From: Salvia splendens
Taxonomy: Eukaryota > Streptophyta > Magnoliopsida > Lamiales > Lamiaceae
DNA length: 64,000 nucleotides
Reading direction: 5' to 3'
NCBI RefSeq assembly: GCF_004379255.2
Contig: NC_056033.1
Location: forward strand, 38,962,719-39,026,718
The notes under the pieces were generated by a model. The model saw only the letters and a program-made list of their open reading frames with translations. It ran no database searches and was not told where the DNA came from. Each line of letters opens with the position of its first letter. The first letter of the stretch is position 1. A program made the position numbers and the translations under genes. Below are positions 11,540 to 22,145 of this stretch, in pieces.

Positions 11540-11880
11540 TTCTCTTTTATAGAGACACGTTGAATGTTTTATGTTTCACCTTCGATGTGGGACAAACTCA
11601 TTCTTGGTTGCTTCTCTTTTATAGAGACATCCTTGAATGTTTTATGTTCCACTTTCAATGTGGGACAAAACTCATTCTTGGTTGCTTCTCTTTTATAGAG
11701 ACATCCTTGAATGCTTTATATTCCACTTTCGATGTGGGACAAAACTCATTATTTATTGTTTCTCTTTTATAGAGGCATCCTTGAATGTTTTATGTTCCAC
11801 TAAAAAATGTGGGACGAACTCATTCTTGGTTGCTTCTCTTTTATAGAGATATCTTTGAATGTTTTATGTTCCACTCAAAG
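11540..11880 (+). repeat. ~72-bp tandem repeats, left arm of hairpin element
   Basis: About five units of roughly 72 bp occur, each with TTATAGAGACATCCTTGAAT, a TTTATGTTCCACTTTC segment, and a GATGTGGGAC segment followed by CTCATTCTTGGTTG. The mirror array lies in the right arm at about 12690-13090. Confidence 0.85.
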
Positions 11881-12689
11881 ATGAATTTGAGTTTCATGTA
11901 ATTGTTGGAGATAGCCTTACAAGTTAATTACTATAAGACGTTGATGAAGCCTCCAACTGATGTATCCAGCATCAATCTTCTTTCCAAACTTCATCTGAGC
12001 TATTCATTTCAAGGCCACAATCACTAATAAATACATCCTCCGCCCGTCATTAGCAGTGCTAGATTACTATTTTAATTTGTCCACGATAAAAAATCGCGGT
12101 TTACTCTTACTCAAAATGGTAGGTAGTCATCACATTCCACTAAATTATTTCACTCACCTTTTATTATAAAAACTAGTATCACACCACCCGTGCGATGCAC
12201 GGACTATGATATTTTGAAACATTGATTTAAAGTTATAAACTAATTAAATGAAATTAAAATAATATCATTATACGAAAGTTATAAACAAAAAATATAGCAC
12301 TATATAATAAAGAAAAATCAATATTAAAACATAATAAACATGAAGCAACTACAAAATATAATGTTTCAATATTAAATGACATGATATAAAATCCATCACA
12401 ACAACCAATTGAATAAAAGAGTAATTGCTCATAAGTCGTTTTTGATAACTTGTTTATACAGTTGGTTTTATGATTAAACTATCATCACTAAAACTTATAA
12501 TGAGTTTATATGCTCGTTGTATATTTTCATTTTATTTATTTTTGAAAAGTCAATTTACCTAGAAAAGTGTTGCTGATTAGTATCGTATTTAAGAATACAA
12601 TTAACCTAACTATCAATTTTATTCTAACAGAAAATGAAAGAAAAAGAAGGAAAAGATGTTTGCTAAATGTTCATGTGGTTGTTTTATGT

Positions 12690-13090
12690 TTTATAGAGAC
12701 ATTCAAGAATGAGTTTGTCACACATCGAAAGTGGAACATAAAACATTCAAGGATGTCTCTATAAAAGAGAAACAACCAAGAATGAGTTTAGTCCCATATC
12801 GAAAGTGGAACATAAAACATTCAAAGATGTCTCTATCAAAGAGAAACAACAAAGAATGAGTTCTGTCCCACATCGAAAGTGGAATATAAAACATTCAAGG
12901 ATGTCTCTATAAAAGAGAAGCAACCAAGAATGAGTTTTGTCCCACATTGAAAGTGGAACATAAAACATTCAAGGATATCTCTATAAAAGAGAAACAACCA
13001 AGAATGATTTTGTCCCACATCGAAGGTGAAACATAAAACATTCAAAGATGTCTCTATAAAAGAGAAACAACCAAGAATGATTTTGTAAAA
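12690..13090 (-). repeat. ~72-bp tandem repeats, right arm of hairpin element
   Basis: This is the reverse-complement counterpart of the array at 11540-11880, with about five units containing GTCCCACATCGAAAGTGG and ATTCAAGGATGTCTCTATAA. Unit spacing matches closely enough that the arms could pair along most of their length. Confidence 0.85.
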
Positions 13091-13352
13091 AAAATGAGCG
13101 ACGCATGAGGGAGATGCGTCTCTCCCTAAGACACATGATGGTTGTGCGTCGTTAAAATTTTTTCGGAAAAATAGAAAGGCGCATGTCCCTCATGCGTCTT
13201 TATGAAAGACGCATGTCCGTGATGCGTCTCATTAAAAGGAGACGCATGAGGGTCATGCGTCTCTCCCAAACTCGGAATAAAAAAAACTCTCGTACACTTA
13301 CGAAATCTAAGTTTTAGTCTAGAACAAAAAAAGAAATATCCCCATTTTAAGA

Positions 13353-13581
13353 CAACCATAATTTATTTCATCACTCTCAAATTATGGCATTTTGATTAAG
13401 AATTTGTCTGAGCTTCATATATTATCTTGTGAGTTCTTGTTACTATAGTCAATTATGTTTATCCCCTAAATCATTTTTATAATAATCAACGCGCTAATTC
13501 CTGTAGCAAATCAATCAACATAAATTCAAAAACAAGATTCCCTTAAACCTTAGAAAATATCAAGATAATAACTTCACCACC
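13353..13581. other. Upstream flank of the LysM kinase pseudogene
   Basis: This AT-rich stretch separates the hairpin element from the pseudogene start. No other feature is seen. Confidence 0.5.
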
Positions 13582-15267
13582 ATGAACTCATTTCTGAAAT
13601 TTGTTTTACCTCTCATTTTCCTTCATGCCTCATGGCCCAGCAGAACTATTCAGGAGCTGCCATTTACCGGTGCAACGGCAATGAAGCAACGACGCCGTCA
13701 GAGTCCCTCTACACGTGCAACGGCCAATTCTCTTCTGGCCGGGCTTTCCTGATCTTCACAGCCAAGTCTCCATATGTTACAGTTGCGGCAATTGCTAATC
13801 TGACCTTGTCGGACCAAGCTGAAATTTCCCGAATCAACAACATCACGACATCCAGAGTCCTCCCAGAAGGACAAGAGGTCGTTGTCCCAGTTGAGTGCTC
13901 GTGTTCGGGTCGAAGCTATCAAGCCACCATCACTTACCAGATCCAACCCGGCGAGACTTACTTCTTAATTGCAGACAATACTTTCAAGGGATTGTCCACT
14001 TGTGACGAGCTTAAACATGCAAATACGTACCGGGAGACGAGTTTGTTGGCTGGGCAGAAGTTGCGAGTTCCGCTGAGGTGTGCATGTCCAACTGTAGAAC
14101 AAGCTGATGCCGGGACGAAATTTTTCTAACTTACTTGGTTGGCCATGGTGATCACATTCGCTAGCTACAAGCAGGAAGCGTAGTATAACTACTTCACCAC
14201 CTCTGCCTCCTCCCGTTTCTCTGAAAAGCAAACCAAAGAGGGCTCCATTGATTGTTGGCATTACTGCCGGAGCTTTTTTTCTGCTAATATCGCTGCTAGT
14301 TCTCTTGTTTCTGTCTTGGAAGAAAAGAGCACAAGTTGCAGATGGTAGAGGAAGAAATGATGCTTCTCCACAAGACTTGATTCTTGAAATCGCAGGACTT
14401 CATTGAGCCCTGAAAGTATACAAATTCTCAGAAATAAAGAAGGCTACAAGAAATTTTGGGTCCAGAAGCAGGATCAAAGACCACGAGTACCGGGGAACTT
14501 TCAAACGGGAAGTTTTGGCTGTTAAAAAGAATAGCGGGAATGCAGAGTACGAGGTGAAGATGTTGTATAAGATAAATCACTTCAATATAGTAAGACTTCA
14601 TGGATTCTGCCAAGATAAAGATGACTTGTACCTCGTGTATGAGTACATGGCAAATGGCTCCCTTCGGGACTGGCTGAACAGAAGAGGATCCCAGCATACG
14701 AAGAGCTGGTACCAACGCATGCGTATTGCACTTGATGTTGCCAATGGCCTTCTCTATCTCCACAACTTCGCAAACCCAGCTTACGTGCACAATAATGTAA
14801 AAAGCAGCAATGTTCTTCTAGATGGAAACCTGCGAGCAAAAATTACGAATTTCAGTCTTGCAAAAGAAGCAAACTGCAGTGATACAAAAAGGATTGTGGG
14901 GACTAGAGGATACATGGCACCTGAATGTCTTGGTGCAGGTCCAGTTACTCCCGAGGTCGACGTATACGCCTTCGGAGTAGTACTGCTGGAGCTTATAACA
15001 GATGAATTCCCAGTAATTGAGCAGGATGGTGGAGGAAGACTTCTTTCAACATCGGTAGCTGCTCTTATGGAAAGCTTGAATGCAGAAACTGACCTATGCA
15101 GCTTTATTGCCTATGGTCTCGCTGGAAATGGTGGGACAAAATATGCCCTCCAGGTGGTGAAGCTAAGCTTAAGCTGTTTGACACAAGACCCTTCCGATCG
15201 ACCAGACATGATCGAGGTTGTCTCAATTCTGCAGAAAATGTACTCTATTATACATACCCCACACTAA
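13582..15267 (+). pseudogene. LysM receptor-like kinase pseudogene, LYK4/LYK5-like
   Basis: The parts of a LysM receptor kinase appear in order but in different frames. The ATG at 13582 opens a signal peptide (MNSFLKFVLPLIFLHAS). The ectodomain continues in another frame from about 13632, with LysM-type sequence, the CSC and CAC cysteine motifs and CDEL. A further frameshift at about 14123 leads to the stop at 14127. The third LysM region appears deleted. A proline-rich hinge and transmembrane segment (about 14200-14325, LIVGITAGAFFLLISLLVLL) follow, then a TGA at 14404-14406. The kinase domain runs to 15267: AVKK lysine retained, HRD replaced by HNN, DFG replaced by NFS, then GTRGYMAPE and DVYAFGVVLLELI. 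Degenerate catalytic motifs are normal in the chitin co-receptors LYK4/LYK5, so kinase inactivity is not decay. The frameshifts and stop are. Intronless structure also fits that group. Confidence 0.85.
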
Positions 15268-15659
15268 GGAGTTAACAATAAGAGGGCATTTGCTCATCCT
15301 CTGTAATTTATAAACTAGCCTGCAAAAGAAATAAACGAGTCCCCTCCATTGAGGTTCATAATAATCACTTCTAATAGGGTAGAGACAGTTAAGCCAGAAC
15401 TTCAGAGTTTTGGTGACTGAGAAACCACGCCGTCATAGCAAAAGAAGAATGAATATGAATTTCAATGTACTTGTAGTAAATGCAAGGACTTTAAATAAAA
15501 CAAGGTTTAAGAATGACACTCTAACCTACTCTGAAAACTTCTGTACTGACATGTATGTCCTACGGGAAGGCATTACTGCTATAACAAGGAAAGGCCAAGC
15601 AATAATTTCACAAAAGAACGAAAGAAAAATCAATAAATTATCCATTTAAGGGACCAAAC
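15268..15659. other. Intergenic stretch between convergent loci
   Basis: The LYK-like pseudogene and the DA1-like gene converge here. The stretch probably holds both 3' untranslated regions. The open frame on the plus strand has no recognisable features. Confidence 0.5.
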
Positions 15660-18600
15660 TCAATAAGGAAAATTTCCTGTCTCTCGCATGTGATCCAAGG
15701 TCCTTTGTAAGCCGTATTTGAGCACTGCCTCGTTTCCAGCTCTAAAACCATTTCCGTATATCACAGATGAATCTGTTGCAATCTGATGTTTAAAGAAGAT
15801 GCTGAGTTTCTTCTCAAATGGAGATCCTGCTCCTAGGCTTGATGAGGAAGACGATGACGTTGATGCGTTATTAGTATCGGGCATGGATAAAATCTGGGAC
15901 TCCAACCACATACTGGCAAGGACCTGACAGATACCTTCTTCAACATCTTGTCTGAGAGTTCGATAGCCTTACACAAAATAAAGACATTATTAAACACAAA
16001 AAACGAATTGAAGTTCCATATGATCGGCTAAGGAAACAAAAAAAATTAAGAATGCCAAAAACTTGATAGCTTGCTGTAAAAACTATGAGATAAAATTTAA
16101 TTAAATGGTGTGAAAAAGCACCATTAAGTCGCAGCCAGGCATGCATCAGCTCGTGAGCCAATATTGATCCAGTTAGCAACCTGAACACGTTTTGAATTTC
16201 AAATAAAAATATCAGACTCAAGACTAAAATAGACTTGTGATGTGCTCAAAATCCAAAATAAATCAAAAACCTTGGAAGGCCATATAAAATAAGGATAGCC
16301 GTCACTTCACAATGGCGTGTTAATTTATAAGGCTCGGTAAGCATGCGGTTTCCTCCTGTCCTTGGGCGTCTCATTACCTGGAGATCCATACCCAGAATAA
16401 GAGTTTGTAACTAAATCAAAAGCATACATAGATGCCAAACTTGCATCTAAAGCGAGAGAATAGAAATTAAATATGGTGATAGAAAAACGTACAGTGCTGA
16501 CTGTCTGTTCCTCAGAAAGACAGAGACCTCGGGTTTCAGGCATGTGGTGATGCCCCTGGCAAGAGAACACAGAACACTGCGATAAGTAAGAATGGAAATG
16601 AAATTAGATTTTTCCTGGATTGAACCTGAAACATTACTTACATGCCTCTCCCCATCCATTGCTTCATTTAGTGCCTGCCTTTCAACCAAAAGCAACGGTA
16701 CTTGCTGTGTCACTCTCATATTTAACCCTTCGTAGAACTCTAGTATATCAAGAAAGAGGGGCTGGCACTCATCAGTATCCATTATTGCAGAGTCCAGGCA
16801 CTCCAAGCAGAGTATTCGACCATCATTAAGGGCAGCAAATTTAGCATCCCATGACTGCAAATCAAGGAAACATGGATAATAGACAAAAGCCTTGAAGTCC
16901 CACTAGCAAAATAAAGAGTATGAAAGTTTGGAGCTTGCTCCTGGCCTCCAGCTTACTTCCATTCGCTCACAACTACAACATCGAGTAGTTCCATCATGCT
17001 CATGACTCGGACAGTATTTCTGTGACCAAAAAGGATGTGCCCTATATTCAATAAGACCAGCTGCATTTGTAGGAATCTGTTGACGGAAAAACATAATATA
17101 AGCCTTCTCAAACAAACAAGAAGAAACACATTATTGTCAATCACAAATATGAATAGATAAGCCTGGAAATGATCATAAAGATATGCATCACCTTCTAGCA
17201 AAAAGTTCAGGTATTCAAGTACATAAAGCATTCAAACGGTACTGCTATTCCATCTAACCAGTCAACCAATTCAAAGACATCATTATGATTTAAATGCAAG
17301 TTGCAAAAAAGAATTTTGAGTAGTTTACATAACCAACCCTGTAAATATTACTAGTATTTCTTTAAAAAAGAGAGAATGATTTTTTTATTGAGCTATATGC
17401 GTTTTATGTTAAACAATGACAACATCCATTTACAATTTTTGAGCATCCAAATGTCTCAATCGCTGGAAACAGACTAAATAAGAAACAATCTTAACCTTCC
17501 AATGAACCAAGGACCAAGAGATCCTTGCAAGACAAATTTTGTAGACAAACTAATGAGACACTTACAAAGTGATTGCAGAGATCGCATTTTGGATGGTAAG
17601 ACTCCTTGTAGCAAGTTTTGTGATAAGGATAGTTCCCGGACATGGAAAACTGCAGCCATTAAATAGACTTTAAAAATTGATATAAAGCTATTTAAATTAA
17701 CTTAAATCGATTAAAAAGTTTGCACACAAGAGTAAAAAGTTTGAACCTCATAATCAGATATCGGTTGGCGGCATCCATTGCATCTAAAACATTCCGGATG
17801 CCAAACAGCACTCATGCAACTCAAAAATCTTCCATGGCCAATCTCTGTGTTGCATCCAGCACAAATCCTACTGTTAAGAATATTAGTATTCTGTCCCACA
17901 TCAGTGATGAGACATAGCCTAGCTTAGTTTCTTATACTATATGTATGTGGCCTATGTTGAGTAATACAATATCCCTACACCTACTACTCTTCTCTACTAT
18001 GTCTATTTACTTTTCCGCATACATTTATATTTTACTGTTCTACACCCTACCACAACAATGCAAATAAGATTATTAACCACAACCTTTTCAACTTGGGTAG
18101 TTTACTGATCTGCATTCAAGGCTCTCAGGGAAATTTTGTACAATTATCCATTCATTAAGATCTGATGAAGATTAAAACATTTTTGCCTCTTAAAAAATGA
18201 ATTTTGTACATTTATCCCTTCATTAAGATCTGATGAAGAAAAAAAAAATTTGTAACTCATTTATATAGTAGACTAGCAGTATGAGAAAGACACTTTTACC
18301 TGAGACTTATAGAATAAGGAAATGATATAGGTTGGTAAAGGCTATCATTTCCATGTACATGTCCATGTCCATTTCCATGTGCATTTCCCATTCCATGTCC
18401 ATTTCCATTTCCATTTCCATTTCCACGTGCATTTCCATGCTCGTACCCACTTCCATGCCCATACCCATGTCCTACACCACTGTCATTTGGGATCCCTGGC
18501 TGGGCTGGAGAATCGACATTCAAGCTCTCCTGGATAGCCCTAGCAAGTAGTTCATCTTCTTCCAATTGTGGTTCACTATCTATCCATCCAGAAATTTACT

Positions 18601-19665
18601 TTAATAAACTGGTGCAATTGTTACATAATGTTACATACACATATTTTTTACTAACCACGCTATAGAGAAGCCAACTGTGAGTAACAGGAAATAGCACTAA
18701 TACAATTAACTACATCCCAAGCCAAGAGAGTGAAATTTTCTTAAGCAGACAATTACATACATTCAGAAAGTTGCACCATAGTAGAAATAGAGATTATTGA
18801 TTGTACACAATCAAGGGTAGGCATTCCAGAGATAGATTACCAGAACTAAAAGTTATGTAAAGTGTAAACTATATAATGCAATACAAGTCCAAGAAAAAAA
18901 AAATTCAAAGCACTCACCAATAATAGTAGCTCCTCTTGGGTCTTCTTCTGAAAGAGATAATGCAATTGCACGGTCTATGTCTTCCATCTCTGACCATGAG
19001 TCCTACACCAATTTACCCTTACAAATTAGGTTCTCCCCTAAAGGAACTAAAGTGTAAGAGAACAAAATGATTTGTTTTCTCTTTTTCTGTTTCTTTTTGT
19101 TTTTGTACATGCAACTCATGCCACCACCAAGGACAAAGTGGTAATCTGAAAAAATATCAGTGGTTTGTGATAGAAAACACCTAACTCGCAACCTGTTTTG
19201 GTAATTGGGGCATACATCTTTTGTGAAATAAATTTTCAACCAACAGCTCACAAACTGGCGCATATTCTTAGGATGAACAGCATATGCCCTAATTCAGTTA
19301 GTTTAAGCAACCTAACTCTTGTTGGTGCATAAATGAACTATTGAGCATATCAGGGGATGACTAATGCCCAGAGACATGGAGACATAACATTCTCGCACAT
19401 GATGGTTGATAAACCACATCCCAGGTCTTCCAAACTAGCATAGATAACTTGAGAATCAATACCAGAAAAGGAAAAGTAAAAGAAATCTGGATACATCTAA
19501 TGAATTTTAAAGCTTCATGTAAATGTGATAGAAAGTGTATGTAATAATGCTTACCCATGAAGTAGATGGATTATTTTCCACTGGTACAGCTCCATATCTC
19601 CAATCATACTGCCCCTCTGAAACTTTATGCTCTGAACCTTTGAAAATTTTGTTAAACCAGCCCAT
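15660..19665 (-). CDS. DA1/DAR-family protein: UIM, LIM domain and zinc peptidase
   Basis: Eleven coding exons on the minus strand can be joined with GT-AG junctions: 19665-19555, 19002-18918, 18579-18300, 17867-17747, 17649-17566, 17076-16957, 16854-16642, 16555-16493, 16377-16271, 16180-16122 and 15967-15660. They give 516 residues, close to DA1. Domains in order: a ubiquitin-interacting motif at about 44-57 ([14 protein letters not shown]), a second at about 73-87 ([16 protein letters not shown]), a Gly/Asn/His-rich run at about 97-140, a LIM domain from C161 (CAGC..HPECFRC..CDLC), and the C-terminal peptidase with HELMH at 404-408. DA1 proteins are ubiquitin-activated peptidases that limit the period of cell proliferation and so seed and organ size. 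The exon 4 acceptor may be 3 bp upstream (17870). The low-complexity run is unusual. Whether this is DA1, DAR1 or DAR2 is not settled. No lesion was seen. Confidence 0.93.
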
Positions 19666-21985
19666 TATGTGAAATGCAGTGTCCACATGCCCAACAAATC
19701 CTTACCCTGCCACCAAACAATTGGATAACGTTCTAGAATAATGCAAAGCGATGAAGTATGCCACCAAGAAGCTGGGAAGAAAGAGAGGGCATATACAACC
19801 AGAGAGGAAAGAAATGCAACTATTGAATGCCGGTTATTACATTTGTGACTGAACCCTCTACTTGTATGTTTGCTTCCCATTTAAAAATAATGAACAACGT
19901 GTGGGTTGGTAGCCGTAGCACCAATCTTTGTTCTCCGTGTTACATGTCTTAATCGAAGTAAAATCATTTAGTATTTTTATATCTTACAGAGATACATTGG
20001 ATGGATCAAACAATTTGAATCACTCATGTTATGCCGCCCAATTTCAATCCTTCAACCGCATATAATCCACAATCATAAAAAGCCCAAATAAGAAGGGATA
20101 AAGCCACAAAGCTGTATTGGAAACAATATTTCCCCAAAAATCAATTAGTCAAAGGACCCCAAATGTTTCAAGTAGCAAGGTTAAAACCCCAGAAATTTTA
20201 GATACCAGTATGATATTTCCTCCTAATTGGCTGCTAAAATGTGTGCAACAAAGAATACAAAACCAAATGATCCCTCCATTTATTGTAAATTCATAACTTG
20301 AAATGCATGTACCATGAATTACACATTAGAGAAGCGGCTTACCTCAATATAAATCGACAGCAAAATCTGCAGGAATGGAAGAAGGATCAAAATGGGGAAT
20401 AAAAGGATTAGCAAAAAAGTAACAACATAACAAAGAACAGCTTGAAGATGCTGGAAGATAGAACCTTTTTTAATGTTTTATATCAAACAAAAGAAACCCG
20501 ACTTTAATGTATTTTCCTCCTCAATTCTTCGGCAATAAATTAAGTTTTCATCAACTAGAACAAAATTGCTGAACAAAATTGCATATTGATGAACACCCAG
20601 AAATTTCTATAATTCGAGCAGCCCACCAAGATGCTAAAAACAAAATCTTTGGGGAAAATTCTACTATTATAATAGTGCGATCACATGAAAATTTGCTCGA
20701 AGTCAAAATAGATGAACATGTTTTGACTGATTTAGGCTAAATTAAAACCCCATAAACGTTTGACTAAGAAATATCAAACGCAGGTGGGCGTTTCGTTGGG
20801 TTGTTGAATTGCAATGGCTGGATAACAACTATATACTTGTTTGTACTCCTAAAATAGGGGAGACTTCAATTAAATGTTAAATTTAATTACAATATTTATG
20901 TTATATTCTCTTACTGTCTCGCTTTTACATGTTACTTTTGTAATTAAATATAGTTAAAATAAAATATATCAAAATTGCTAAATATGATATGCTTATTTTT
21001 TTTCATTGTCATATCTTATGTTAAGTTATTGCTTACGGGTCTAGAACTCGGATTTACTCTTATTATATGCATTCCTGAAAAACAAATGATTCTATTCTAA
21101 TAAATAGATTGAGAGTTTGAGTCATCAACTATAATTTAATTAGTAAAATAGTTCTAATCTAATCATAAGTTGGAAGTTTGATTCATCTTGATTTGTATGT
21201 GAAAATTAAAAAACACAAAAATAATATCATGAAATTAAGCACTGTGAATCATAAACCATGAAAATAATAAACCATGAAAATAAGTGCAATATGAATGCAA
21301 AATATTATACTACTACTACTATTATGATTTCTCAAAATATGATTCTTGTTGGTTTACTTATCCTGTGTTACAAATATCAAAGAAAGTTGTTAAATTTTTA
21401 ACTTAGTTAATCGATTAAATTTAAATAACTATGTAATCAGTGTAATAATTAAAGTATTACAGTTAATCAAGGAGTATATGATTACATGGATTATGATTCC
21501 TTGCATATTACTAATCTGGTTGGAAAATATCAATGAAAGTTGTTAGGATTTTGAGCACGGGTTAATTAATCAAAATTTAAATAACTAATTGGTATAAAAA
21601 TTGAATTATCTAATTGGTTCGATAACTAAAGGTCACTCCTGACTTTCAAATTAACCAAGCTTTGAGTAAGATAATATTCTGCTCAGGTTCGAGTGTTCGA
21701 CTCATTCTGCTACACAATAATATGGGGCTCTCAACCAAAATTATTAGTATTTCACTAAAACATTATAGTACTTGTTTCTTTGGATGACATAAAGTGTATA
21801 ATAATTAGTGTTTATAATGTAGTTGAAATTGAACATAAATCTGGTGATAAACAATCTCTTAAGTTTCATTGAGAAAAATTACATTAAAAAAATTGAAGTT
21901 TATGTACTAAGAAATAGAAACATTAATACCCCCACTTTTATTGCAAGGCCGCCTTATGATAGACAAGTAACCAAATGTCACAACA
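19666..21985. other. Upstream region of the DA1-like gene and spacer
   Basis: No coding frame is recognised. The proximal part (to about 20820) is the likely leader and promoter of the DA1-like gene. A small untranslated exon near 20366-20341 is possible, since its minus strand ends in a good GTAAGC donor. From 20820 to 21985 the sequence is AT-rich and nothing else can be named. Confidence 0.45.
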
Positions 21986-21989
21986 AAAA

Positions 21990-22145
21990 TAGATAGATAG
22001 ATAGACATATGGCTCTAACAACAAGCCAACGATCTATAGATAGATAGATAGATAGATATTTAGGCGTATGGCTCTAACAACAAGCCAACGATCTATAGAT
22101 AGATAGATATTTAGGCGTATGGGTCTAACAACAAGCCAGCGATCT
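21990..22145 (-). repeat. Tandem copies of the terpene synthase 3' end
   Basis: The last codons of the terpene synthase plus a (GATA)n tract are present three times in tandem. The CAACAAGCCA(A/G)CGATCT and GGCGTATG(G/T) blocks recur near 22015-22035, 22065-22095 and 22111-22145. The first copy in gene orientation (22111-22145) contains the actual stop codon. The other two lie just downstream, in the 3' untranslated region. Confidence 0.85.

Larger units (their letters stand above)
11262..13343. mobile_element. Mutator-like element with very long inverted repeats (hairpin MITE)
   Basis: The direct 9-bp repeat ATTTTAAGA lies at 11253-11261 and 13344-13352, the target size of Mutator-like elements. 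The left arm (11262 to about 11885) and right arm (about 12690 to 13343) are near-complete reverse complements. Each carries a block of GAGACGCAT/ATGCGTCTC palindromic motifs next to an array of a ~72-bp repeat containing TCTTTTATAGAGACA and GATGTGGGAC. The unpaired centre (11886-12690) is AT-rich and includes a partial Stowaway-like piece near 12040-12180. No transposase is present. Apparent frames in the arms are products of the repeats. Confidence 0.9.

Noticed and set aside
11336..11846. Proteins such as repeated FYRDILECFMFHF frames in the hairpin arms
   Set aside because: They simply translate the ~72-bp repeat and occur in several frames and in both arms.
15410..15649. 79-codon plus-strand frame downstream of the LysM kinase
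   Set aside because: No recognisable domain; it lies in the shared 3' region between two convergent loci.
18332..18550. Plus-strand Met/Ser/Ile-rich frame
   Set aside because: It is the antisense of the Gly/Asn/His-rich run in the DA1-like exon.
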